Made by a program: the position numbers and the translations under genes. A DNA stretch of 64,000 bases from Dichotomocladium elegans (taxonomy: Eukaryota > Mucoromycota > Mucoromycetes > Mucorales > Lichtheimiaceae). Below, piece after piece: positions 1 to 10,899 of this stretch (its first letter is position 1; each line of letters opens with the position of its first letter). The stretch spans positions 1,984,001-2,048,000 of the forward strand of contig JAIXMN010000003.1 in assembly GCA_025716815.1 (NCBI GenBank), written 5' to 3'. Under the pieces are notes generated by a model. It did no database searches. It saw nothing but the letters and a program-made list of their open reading frames with translations, and was not told the DNA's origin.

Positions 1-815
1 CGGATGCCAGTAAACACCTGCTCGGCTACAGAGCCAGCTTCAGCATACGCATCTTGAACTTGGCGGGTGCTTTTCGTAGCAAGAGATCCAGTAACAAACG
101 CAACGCCTGCTAGAAGCGGTAATGTTGCTAGGACAACGATGGCGATGCGCCAACCAAGGCCGAATGCCATAGCGATACCTGCGATGAAGGATGTGATGGC
201 GCGGATCATGCCACCACACTTTTCAGAGATACCATCCTGGATGAGTTGGGCGTCTGACGCAAGACGTGTGGTAAGTGAGCCGTCGCTTGCATGGTCGAAC
301 CAGGCCATATCTTGGCGAAGGATAGCATGGATGTAGAGTTCACGGATGCGACGCGTCTGGCGTTCACCTGAAATGATCCACAAACAGTTGGCGACGTAGG
401 CGATAACGAGAATACCGGTACCAATTAATAGAAAGTTGAAAACAGCAGGCATAGTCGCATCTCTGAGACTTTTTCCACTGCTCATCGCGTCAGCCATGTC
501 TTTCGCCGAGGACGCAAAAATACCAATTGAACTGGGCTGGAGAACACCAACGATAATTGAACAAACCCATGCAAGGATGATCATCGCCTTATCCCACCGC
601 GTGGCATAGGAAAATAGCTTCCAAATGGTGACAAGATCCTTCTCTTTTGTTCTCGTTTGCACATTTGTCTTTGCGGGCGAGGTATTATTATTGCTAATGT
701 TTTTGTCGTCATCGCTACTGCTGATACTACTATTTTCATTCATAAGCGTAGCTTCATAGCTACTAGGCGAATGGATCGTATCCGACAAGGATGATTTTCT
801 GCTCAGCTGATCCAT
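1..815 (-). CDS. MDR/P-glycoprotein-type ABC transporter, N-terminal part (runs off left edge)
   Basis: Reading leftward from the ATG at 815, the frame stays open for 271 codons to the window edge, with no intron. After about 65 Ser/Asn/Asp-rich residues comes a type I ABC transmembrane domain. It has hydrophobic helices and motifs typical of ABCB proteins: a W-F-D segment followed by G-x-L-T-T-R-L-x-S-D, and at the edge a Q-x-A-Y-A-E-A-G-x-V-A-E-Q segment that precedes the conserved I-R-T-V. Full-size ABCB pumps export lipophilic compounds or peptides using ATP. The nucleotide-binding domains lie outside the window, so full versus half size cannot be told. The ATG is the first in frame and gives a typical soluble N-terminal extension. 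Confidence 0.9.
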   Translation of the reverse strand, partial: MDQLSRKSSLSDTIHSPSSYEATLMNENSSISSSDDDKNISNNNTSPAKTNVQTRTKEKDLVTIWKLFSYATRWDKAMIILAWVCSIIVGVLQPSSIGIFASSAKDMADAMSSGKSLRDATMPAVFNFLLIGTGILVIAYVANCLWIISGERQTRRIRELYIHAILRQDMAWFDHASDGSLTTRLASDAQLIQDGISEKCGGMIRAITSFIAGIAMAFGLGWRIAIVVLATLPLLAGVAFVTGSLATKSTRQVQDAYAEAGSVAEQVFTGI

Positions 816-3298
816 GTTACAGGTAAAAAAAATATAAAGAGTGGATAGGAATATGGTAAACGCGGCAGTCCGAATAAAGAAATCCCTATTTATTGGAGAA
901 TTGGAAGGGGGAGAGCATTTACAGGATCCTGCATCGTCTTTCTGGACCAAAGATGAAACATGCTAGAGTGAAAAAAAGAGAGATCCAGAAGAAGAGACAT
1001 TTCGTAGTACGTTTATTGACAAATGCTGTCGCTAGGGATCATGCTTCGGATTCCTGTCATCATACATATTGCCTGATGCGAATAAACTACTACATAGATG
1101 CTTTCATATATTAGAAGCACAGAATAGCCCATCTTCGTTTATAAGACCGGTGCATTCTTCTTTTACTATCTTTGCAGAATAGTGATCCTCTATGCGCTGC
1201 TTGCTAGGCTCCGATCTCAGCATTCCTCGGTTACTGTTCCTTTTCTCTGTCAAATCGAGTGCCTCGGTATCTAACGGCATCGTCAATTTGACTCGCCATT
1301 TCGCTCTTCAATGCCTCTTTAACTAGACTTCTCGCCCTTGTATCTCAGCCATAGCATTAGAGACGCGTTAGTGAATGTTCCATTCTTCTTGTCGCGCACC
1401 TCCTTGAAATCCCTTCCTTTTTTGTTTTGGTATGTCATCCTTTTAATTTAACTTTACCCCTTTCACCATCCCCATAATCGATGCACAAACTTCCGAAGAT
1501 CTTGTGATCACTCCAATTTATCAGTTGCGTCTTCTAGTCATAGTCTTTCGATTATGATTTGAGAGATTCATAGAGATTAGCATATAAAAAATATGACTGA
1601 GGCGTTGTGCCTGATTCACCAAAAATTTCAAGGGACCATCGCATTAGTCAGACCCATTCTATGTACGTGTGTAAAGCAGGCCCTGACTTTGACTGGTCAC
1701 AGGGATAAGGGGTTGCCGAACAATTCACCGTGCCCCGCGTCCGTCAATCAAGTAAACGGACATACCTCATACCCGCAGGTTTTTATGATCTACAAATCCG
1801 TCGACGACGTAACCCTGCTAGACCTGAGTTGGGACACAAATGAACGCCATCTATGCTCGCGATCAGCCTCTTGTCTGGTTATGTTTCAGAGATACCGTCA
1901 ACATGTTTTTCCCATTGCGCCTTCGCTTGGAACACGCTTTTTACCAACTTTAATCTTCAACCTAATACAATCGGAGTTCCTTATGACCCCACAAGTTCCT
2001 ATCTGTTGCGAGAAGAAAAGAAGAGAGCCTAAGGGCTTTGTTCATTGTGAGACGATTGGTAAGCAAGGCTTACTGGATTGAAAACCGATTTGTATTGTTT
2101 TGGCTTGATGTAGAATGCAGTAGTTCCAGGAATTTAATGCTGCTATTTTCAAAAATTTTACAATGCAATATATACATCCGAAAATCGCTGGTGTTGATGC
2201 TGAATCATGGAGAAACACTGCATCAAGGTATGCAGGAGCAAGAATCTGACCCTATGGCTTGTGTCCTTGTCTGTGGTGGATACTGTAAGTTAGAAAAGCA
2301 TCATTGAGAAATAGAAAGCCGGGAAAAGTGAGGCGAAGTTCAAGCCTCCTAAACGATTTTCCATTCAACAGGGAATAGGAAAGAAGGTGTACAGTATACC
2401 TTTTTTTACTCGTGTCAGTCGGACCAACCGAAGCCTGTGTTCTTCGCCTCTCATAGATAAAGGCTTCTATATTTGGAAAGACAGACAAGAATGCTTATCG
2501 CCGTCTGTCCATTTTTCTAATGGGGCGGATACATAAAACTTTCCTTTTGGGTTTCATCGTGCACAAACAGCTACAGATCTAACCGTAATGAACTTAGCAG
2601 GCAAGTATCAACTTACCTTCTACACATTCTCTAGCAAATGCCGTATACTTTATCGAAATATCACTGAGTGGGCTTATGAATGAGAGAGGTTGGTGGCCGA
2701 CTACTAAGGACAAAAAAAGATGGCGGGGTTGAGTCATATTTAATCACTCGTTGTATGAGCGACATCAAAAGCCGGTCCTCATTCCCGCTTCAGTGCTTTA
2801 TGAGAATATATGCAAACGTAAACGCATGCTTATGTGACACATGCTTCCTATGCGCCTTTGTCATTTCAAAGAAGCAGATGCGAAAGGAGAGCGAAGGGTC
2901 CATGCGTCACTTGCCTGTCCTATTTTGGGTGGCAAATTCATGGCCCCGGTACGGCACGAAACTTTATTCTTTTAAAAATGTGGGGTAGGACACGTGTTCA
3001 GTACCATTCAAAAGCAATAGCGTAGAGCGCCGGGGTCTTTTCATCGGCGGAAATGAGCTTCACAGGCCCGAACAAGGATTATCTTGTATACCCGTATCTC
3101 ACATATCTCCACACCGGGTCCCCAACCGAACGAGTAGCCAAGCACCTGCAAAGCCGATTGACCTGCTCCGACGAGGTCATATCAATTGTTCGGTTATAGC
3201 AAGCTTTTATTTCTGAATGGATGATTGAGATCATGTGTTTCACAGGGCTTGTCATCCTTACCATCATATATACAATTCTGGCCGCAGCGATCGATTGG
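816..3298. other. gene-poor 2.5-kb interval
   Basis: Short ORFs occur on both strands. The longest is 1593-2081 (+, 162 codons, preceded by an AT-rich stretch), but its translation has no recognisable motif, domain or repeat, and I find no splice sites that join these ORFs into a convincing model. No tRNA-like T-loop and no long repeat was seen. The left part should hold the promoter of the ABC transporter, and the right end the 3' region of the KICS2 homologue. Confidence 0.5.
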
Positions 3299-5037
3299 TC
3301 AGTAGTCGACCCGTGAAAGGTCACCAATAACGCTGGTTCCACGCAATGAAATCACCATGTCAGTCATAAATTCTGTCGTTCCTGCCTCTCGGTGAACATG
3401 TCGTTCCAGGTAAATGACTATGAGGATCACATGCTCGTCTACTTGAGAGAGGTAGTAGCTTTGATTGATCATCTTGTCATAGAAGAAAACAGGTCCGCCC
3501 TTGGGGTCGTTCAACTTGTTCCGGCTACCTTGGATGATTGAAATAATGTTGGGTAGATGTTCTTTCGGCGGTTGCTATAACCAAGGGTTAGCATATCCCA
3601 CAGTAGACCATCTGTTCTCTTCCTATATTTACACTGGGATGGCAAAAGATGAAAGGAAAAGAATGGATGCCTTGTGGAGCTTCATAGGACGTTCCAGATA
3701 TTACATAACCTTGGGGGTGAAAGGGGACTGAAGGCGTAACTTCATAAATAAGACCAATGCAGTGTGCACCGAGCCGTTTTTTGTATGTACAAATGCTATG
3801 TTCCCATCCTATTATTAAACAGACCCACCTGATTCAGAAAGAACAAAACTTACTGATCATAATAATCGTTTTTAATCCCTTTCCAGAGCGCTTTCTCGGG
3901 GTCGTCCTCTGTAAGAATGCGTTCCTTCGCAAGGAGGATGGTGTTAAAGTAGAGTGTCATTTTCGCAATGAGATTATCGAAGTATTTCGTAAGCCACCGG
4001 ATATAATGTGGCCAGATCTCACCGTGTTTTGGTGGGTCATTCGAACCACCAAAAATGATGGCTCGCCAAGAGGGCGAGCTTGTGAGTTCTTTTGCGTCGC
4101 TCTGACCCGCCAGCGTTGATTTCTGCGGATTCGAATAATGATCGCAGTCAAGTTCTGATGCATGCATGGACATACTGCTCGCATTACCTCGGCAAAATCA
4201 CGTTCCTGGCACGCAGTTTTCCATTCATTGAGTTGCTGCTTGCAGATAAAAAGGGAAATACAAGATTCCTGGAACGCATAATCGATGATAGCCTGACGCG
4301 CCTTGAGCAACGACTGTAGAATACTGATTTCCTTAGTGATTCCGAGACCAAGTAACCCTAGTCGCTCGTTGGACAACCCGTCAAACTTTTGTTTGAACGC
4401 TTCTAGTTCATTCAAAACCGAAGCGAAGCCAGCAGAGTTCTGAGCAGCGCCAATAGATTGATATCTATTCACCAGATACATAAATTAACGTTAGATAAAA
4501 CGATATGCATGCTGATAGGCTCTTTCTTATGTTACATGGTGATCAATGTTTGACGCGCACGGCATACGTTGATAATCGATTGAAGTGCTTCTAGTGCCAC
4601 AGAGATATCCGCTAAATTCATTGCATGCGGACTCACTTCAAGAGTCGAGATTTCTTTTTCTGCATCTTCGGCCAAATAAAAATAAAGGGAATGAAGCTAT
4701 ATGTGCAAAGATGTAGTCATTAGGGGAAGGGTGTATATAAGAACTACAATTTCTGTTCTTGCATAACTTACGGTCTCTTTGCGGACATAATACCACTTCG
4801 GTTTGAGAAAGGAAAGCTGTGTATAAAGGTTTTCACAATTACTCAGGCGGGCTAACATATTACCAAGCGTTTGATAAGCCTAAGGATAATCATGAATTTA
4901 GTTTTGATCCAAGTAGAAATTAAGACCTGTGTTCTTGTGGTACTTGCGCGAAGAGCGCGTGCAATGATCCTGTTTGCTGCAGCATAATCAAAAGCACCGA
5001 TTGCATCCCAGTAGGAGGAGCAAAGACCTGTGTCCAT
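3299..5037 (-). CDS. KICS2: KICSTOR subunit homologue (KICS2/C12orf66 family)
   Basis: Seven exons: 5037-4927, 4879-4772, 4696-4536, 4464-4188, 4122-3854, 3795-3633, 3574-3299. They join in frame to 454 aa; human KICS2 is about 445. Family landmarks in order: an IGAF-DYAAA helix near the N-terminus, a YYVRKET segment (human FFSRKDS), a W-P-H-Y-I-R-W-L / L-I-A-K-M-T-L-Y-F helix, S-Y-E-A-P-Q-G (human S-Y-R-E-A-P-K-G), and a C-terminal V-F-F-Y-D-K ... S-Y-Y-L domain matching V-H-F-Y-D-D ... T-Y-F-L. In animals KICS2 is part of KICSTOR, which tethers GATOR1 to lysosomes for amino-acid control of TORC1. The ATG at 5037 gives a slightly short N-terminus, so a further 5' exon is possible. One intron is only 47 nt and has a weak GTCTTA donor. 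Confidence 0.88.
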
Positions 5038-6017
5038 TTCCTTTTCCCAATCGGTGATTCGAGATATAAGCGCGTATGTGTATGTGTATGTGTATGTGTA
5101 TGTGTGTGGTTGTTCGTGCGTGCTTGGGCGTACCTCTGTGTGAAGCAGTTTAGTGGAAAGGGAGCTTTCTGGATTATTTAAGCACAGCACAAAAACGATT
5201 GGGTCATTAAAGTTAGGGATGAGCCAGATAGAAAAGCACGCTGGGGATAACGTTGATCTTTTGGAGCGGGATAATGGTGAGTCGTTTGTTGAGATCCAGC
5301 AAAAAGGATATTCTATAGGAACTACAGTACTCGCTTTCCGTTCGTTAAACAAAAGGAAATAGAGCATGTCATGGGAGTGAGAGATCCTCAGGTCGTGACA
5401 TATAGTTCTGAATGGCTGGAGCAGATAAACGTACTACTGCTTTTCCAATCGAGGGACGAAAGGGGTCGCTGACACACCGACGGGAGAGGACTGTGTAACT
5501 CTGACAACCGCCGTCTCGGCTTAATAAAGGTTGAGATCAGGCGGGTGCAGACAAATAGGGAGAGCACGTCATGTGCGTTGTCCAAGCACACCCACGGATG
5601 GTATACCGTCCATTTATAGATACCACGCGAATTGCTTTCTTCATTATTGATGGATTTTATTTCATCTCGACTGACAAGTAAATGCAGGTAGGCAGCTGGC
5701 TAGAGGAGCTGAGGGCGAATTCGATTCGTTTTGTTTCAGAAAGACCCGAGCGCCTATGGAATCCATTGGTTACAAAAATGTGGGGTCGCCACGACGAGTG
5801 TCTGGGCGGCGTCCCAAATTGCCAACGATTAGCGCCCGTTTAGTCGTGTAACTTACCACTTTAAAATGTTGTCCTTCCTTTTCCCGTGCTTGCTTATCCT
5901 CTTCCCTCCAACTTCCTCTTTTTCTTTCTTTTCGTCTTTCTTTCAGTTGCTCTCACCATCTACTTTCAACTACTTGAAAATCGCGGGCGATAATCTACAA
6001 ACTCAAACACCTACAAA
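5038..6017. other. divergent promoter region between KICS2 homologue and CSL gene
   Basis: This 980-bp interval lies between two outward-facing genes. It holds a hexanucleotide microsatellite directly upstream of the KICS2 ATG and a long pyrimidine-rich leader before the CSL start (5870-5960). That leader contains a CTTTCTTTCAG that could be the acceptor of a 5'-UTR intron. No supported coding exon was found. Confidence 0.5.
5074..5107. repeat. (GTATGT)n microsatellite
   Basis: About five tandem copies of GTATGT, ending 37 bp 5' of the proposed KICS2 start codon. The tract is probably length-variable. Confidence 0.9.
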
Positions 6018-9000
6018 ATGGCCTCCTCAATTGACACATCCACCTTCTCTGCGGACAGTCCGTTATCGCGCAAGAGAAAACAGGAATTTAATAAAGACGA
6101 CCGAAAAACGTCACCTTCTGCAGCTCCCGTCAGCAACAACGCTTGGTCTGACTATGTCTGCTCCACACCAGGTACTCCATCTGTCACTTCATCCGCAGTG
6201 ATAGCGGAAGTCACCTCCGCTACAACAGCATCGGGATCATCCATACCTCCTTCTTCTGCAGCGCCAGATGAAGTGTCTCTTGACAGTAACTACCACAACA
6301 GCTTCGCAGGCTTCGACCTTGACCTGGATGCCATCTTTTCGTCCTCAGGCGCATCCTCTCACTTTGATCATACCTTTAATTTTGACCAATACGATTTCGA
6401 ATCTCATCTCCCGCTCTCAGGGTCCGCTTCCCGACGTCATTCAGTTGCAGTAGGCGAATTAGATTTTCACTCTTTTGAGACGGTGAAGCAGGAAATTGAC
6501 ATGAAACGCTTCGACGCCAGTCTGCAGCAGCTCCTCGCAGTACCCTCAGCCTGGTCAACAACAGAAGATCATCCTGATCTCAATAATGATGATAGCAATC
6601 ACATACATGAAAAGTCTTTAACATACCAACAACATCAGCAGCAGCAACCACGGCCGACTCACAAACGTGCCATGTCGCTGCGCTTGGAGACTACACATTC
6701 TTTTCAGCACCATGCCTCTGCTTCACCTGATACTCCTTCGCTATTTACTCCGAGTTTCTTGGATGCACTCAACGCCGATGAGGATAAGAATTCACCTCTT
6801 TTGTTCCCGTCAGGACCTGTCTCCTTCACAACGGCCTTGCCTTTCACTGGAGCCGAGAATCAGCACCAGGCTATGACTGACAATCTGTTAAACATGTCAT
6901 CTTCATCCTCGTCCTCATCCACAGAGTTCCTGTTGCAGCAACAGCGACAACGTCATCAGAACATCATGGCAACAGCCGGAACGGACACGGTTGCTCCCTC
7001 AGCAATCTCGAGTGATATACAGTCAATGCACAGTTGGATGTGTGGCCAGCAGCAACAGGAACAGCAGCTATCGAAGGAAGAGTCAGCTGTTAAGGCCCGT
7101 GTGGACAAAGCCTCACGCCCGTCTCCTCCCGTATCACCGTCAAATACAGCGTCATCGTCATCGTCGTCTCCGCCCATTACACCTATGCAGCCTGCCTCGG
7201 TCAACACTAACCTTAATAACAACTATGAGCATTTCACCATGCCAGAAAACCACTACCATCCGACCATCCCAGAGGAAGAAGACGAGCATGTATCAGATCA
7301 TCAATACCAACGGCACAATGTTACCGCCGGGATGTCGCCATGGCCGGTCTCTTTAGATCAACAAAAAATACGAAGTTCCAGAAGCAGCTTGGTTAATGCG
7401 CGTATGCTCCAAGGAGCAACAACAGCAAGTGTCCTCAAGCCCCATGTGCAAGAGTATCTTATGAGCAATGACCCCGCCGGCTCGGGCGAGCATACCGTGA
7501 TGATACTAACGAGCAAGGTTGCGCAAAAGTCCTATGGCACGGAGAAAAGGTAAATTTTGATTGTTATTGCGGAAGTAACACGTTCTTGACGAACATGCCA
7601 CACATGTTGCTTTTACTAGGTTTTTGTGCCCTCCTCCCACCACGGTGCTTTCAGGAGCGAGTTGGTGGACAAGTGACCGAACAGCGTCAAATAGCGACAA
7701 TTCTCAAAAAGTCCGCTCTGGTCCGTTAGCACCGCCAGGCCTGACAATCTATATCTCAGGCGAAGCCACTAGTCAGACCGGCTCCCTTGAATGGTATGGG
7801 GAAAATGGTGACGCGATTGATAACGCATCCTCCTCCGCAGCAACGGGATCTAGTGACACGAAGCTGAGCGGTAGATGTGTATCCAAGCACCTTCATATCA
7901 ACGATGCCGATGAGAAACGCAAGCGTGTTGAGGTTCTTGTCAAAATGCAACTCGGCAACGGCGCGCAGTTGGGGACATTCTGCAGCAAAGGTATTAAGGT
8001 GATCAGCAAGCCGAGCAAAAAGCGACAAAGCTTGAAGAACATGGAGCGTAAGTTTCATAATCGGAAATGGAGAATAAACTCACCTTCCAGTCATTAAAAC
8101 ACATGTTCACTCAAATATATCCACATAGTTTGTATTCATCATGGCACAACGATTTCGCTTTTCAACCGCATCCGCTCTCAGACGGTCTCCACGAAATATC
8201 TCGGTGTCTCAAATAATGTACCTATCCAGGGGAAGGGTGGTCCCAGTGCTGCGCCCGGGAATGGTACTTGCTTTGTGGCTCGTACGGGTTCTTGGGACCC
8301 ATTTGTGATCTGGATTGTCGATACTTCACGAGCACCAAAGGTTGCAGCGGTTCCTCGAAAGCATCATCCCACAAACCCTAATTACCCGCCGCCTCCCGCG
8401 ATCGCGCTGCAACAAATGGATACAGCCGGTCAATACCCACTAGTTATTCATTATAACCAGGCCGTTGTACTCCAGTGCGTCACCACAGGTTTGGTGAGCC
8501 CAGTGATGGTGATTCGCAAGATTGACAAGGGTAGCATGGTTCTGGGAGGCAATCGATTGGACGATCTATCGGGAACTACGGGTGGAGAATGTGGCGACGA
8601 GGCCATCGGTGATCCCGTATCACAACTGCATAAGATAGCTTTCCAAATAGTCCAAGATCCGTCCATTGCGCATAGCAACAAGGCAGGATATCGACCTAAG
8701 GAGCGTGTCGATCCTTCCTCGTGTAGTATGGATGAGTGGCGGCTGCCACAAACCTGTCACCCGATTACCTACCTTGCTTGTCTCAATGATGTTGTTGGGA
8801 TGCATAAGACCACGTCTGCCCGCACTTTTGTTGCGCAAAATACAGCTGCGCTTCAAAAGGATGTGCCTCCCCCTTCGAACTGGCCGGAACATGGTGGTGG
8901 AAATAACAAATATGTAGTAACTCAAGATGAAGGCAAGATAGTGCGAAAGCGGCGTGTATCGTGCGATGTGGCGAGCAGCAAGCTTGCATCGCCGCCGGCT

Positions 9001-9618
9001 AAGCTCCAGTCAGGTGTGTTGGCGGCACACCGTCGCAGAGTCAACTCTCTGAGCGATGTACCAGCGTTGACCGGACGACGAGGTAGCATCAGTTCCATGG
9101 CTGATCGACGTGGCAGCGTTGATGGCAATTCTGGGCAAGTTCTGAGTGATGGTGCATGCTGGAGTGAAGATGTATCGGACGCGGCCGTCTGGACGATTGT
9201 CGGGACGGATTGTGCCACTTATACATTCTGGACACCTCCCCGGCTAGGCGAGTCAGGCGTCAACGCACTCTTCCAAAGTGGATTAGGAACCAACGAGAGC
9301 AGCAGTCCCATTACGCCCTTCCCAACTGTACATCAAGCTAGCATTTCGACCGGAGGCAATGATAGCGATAACAGCCCGTTTACCATCATAGGCGATAATT
9401 TTTCGCGTGACCTATCCGTATGGTTCGGTGACATCAAAGCTCCTCGTACAGAGTACAAGTCACGCGAGTCTATCAGTTGTTCCTTGCCTGACCTATGTGA
9501 GTTACTCTCCAGCCCGGTCGCCGTCATGGATGAAGCAGACGGCAAGCGAAAACTGCCTCTTCTGCTGGTCAGAGGCGACGGTATTGTCTATCGAACGGGC
9601 AAATTCTACTCGTTTTAA
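6018..9618 (+). CDS. CSL-family (CBF1/Su(H)/LAG-1) transcription factor
   Basis: Three exons (6018-7549, 7620-8047, 8129-9618) give 1149 aa. The first ~500 residues are Ser/Gln/Pro-rich and look disordered. Exons 2-3 carry the CSL core: a Rel-like N-terminal DNA-binding segment ending in K-V-I-S-K-P-S-K-K-R-Q-S-L-K-N, then the beta-trefoil part with L-F-N-R-I-R-S-Q-T-V-S-T-K-Y-L, V-I-R-K-I-D-K and D-P-V-S-Q-L-H-K, and a C-terminal Ig-like domain with N-F-S-R-D-L-x-V-W-F-G-D and L-V-R-G-D-G-I-V-Y. These match metazoan CSL closely. In animals CSL is the Notch effector; fungi lack Notch, and S. pombe Cbf11/Cbf12 regulate lipid metabolism, adhesion and cell cycle. A long basic/Ser-rich insertion (roughly nt 8780-9150) separates the trefoil strands, as in other fungal CSL proteins. 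Confidence 0.95.
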
Positions 9619-10899
9619 ATATTTCTGCTATTCCCAACAAGTCCCAAATTATGCCCTTTCCCCCCTTCCTCCTCCTCCCATGCCACAACCGCCCCGATTG
9701 TAAAATTGGCGCTTATGCTTACTTCCTGCTGACTCTGGCATCAACACCTATACATAACCGACAATAATGCCCTCCGTCATTTCTATATTTCTGTAGAGCT
9801 TTCCTTTGTCTCCCATCCTTTATTGATGTAGCAGCCTTCTTTTTTCTTTTACATGATCACAATGTACTATATTCAATCCACCATACAGTATTTTCGAAAA
9901 TAAATTTCGTATGCAAAAATAAATAGAAATGATGATGGCGAATAGGTATAGTGTCTCCCATGTCCGTTGATAGACAAGATTCGAATCCATGGGGGACGGT
10001 TTAACCAACCGAGACACTGCTCTTTCTCCATACGCTGACGGCTCCAAGATGACGTAGCAGCAGTTTTGTTTCCCCCTTTCCATGATTTATCAGATAAGGG
10101 GATGTTCGATAGGTTGCGATAAACGCAATTTTGAATCATGCCCGGCTAGTTTAGAGTGCGTGAACAAACACCTGTTGCAAGATATACATGTACGTCCCTT
10201 CGGGGGGGGGTGGCTTACGAAAGGTATTTCTCTGTGAGTGAAGACTCTCCCAACATCGACAAGATGAAGACCCATCGTCGCAGTACAACGGCGACCGCAG
10301 CAGTCAACGGTTGCATACGTCCGTTTAATACCATGACCAAGCGCTATCAAGGGGAAGGAAATGGAATGCTCATCTCCGACTGTTTGACGGGCTCGGGCAT
10401 ATCGATAGAAGGATTGACAGACCCCGAGAAGGTTCAGAGCCGAACATGTAGAATTCTTTTGGCATGTTACCTCTCTTTATACACACACACACCGATGAGT
10501 TGCAAACAGCCAGCGGGACGTTGGGCAAAAGCTATCTTTTGGTATCCACACGCGTTTTCGTTTGAACTCGATGTGTCTTTTCGAATCGCGATACAGATGC
10601 TTAGCTTCCAAAAAAAAAAAAAACTTTGATAAGGTTTTAGACCGTATACTAAGCCAAGAGAGATTGGAGCTCTGAGGGGATGCTACATAGTTAGCGCGTG
10701 CCGGAGTTAATCTGAAGCTTGAAGGGGGGTTGTGTGGATGGGTGGGGCGGGACCAGGGTGTTAGAGAACCCAGTGATCTAATCCGCTTTTGTCTTGGGAC
10801 CTCTCTGAAACCGAGACACCCGAGCACGTGCATGAAAGCTTTAGATACCACAGAACGAACACCACGCACTTTTTCTTTTTCCCCCTTTTCGTCCTCTCA
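9619..10899. other. intergenic region, 1.3 kb
   Basis: No supported exon. It contains the 3' end of the CSL gene, a 67-nt inverted-repeat element at 9951-10017 (see findings), a G run at about 10201-10209, an A run at about 10609-10623, and a pyrimidine tract immediately 5' of the next start codon (10870-10897). Short ORFs such as 10156-10629 (+) show no motif. Confidence 0.5.

Noticed and set aside
1593..2081. A 162-codon + strand ORF
   Set aside because: No motif, no signal peptide, no convincing splice partners; composition is like the non-coding flanks.
9951..10017. A tRNA gene on either strand
   Set aside because: The acceptor-like ends pair, but no 17-nt T arm directly precedes the 3' acceptor strand and the space between D-like and T-like loops is too short for an anticodon arm.
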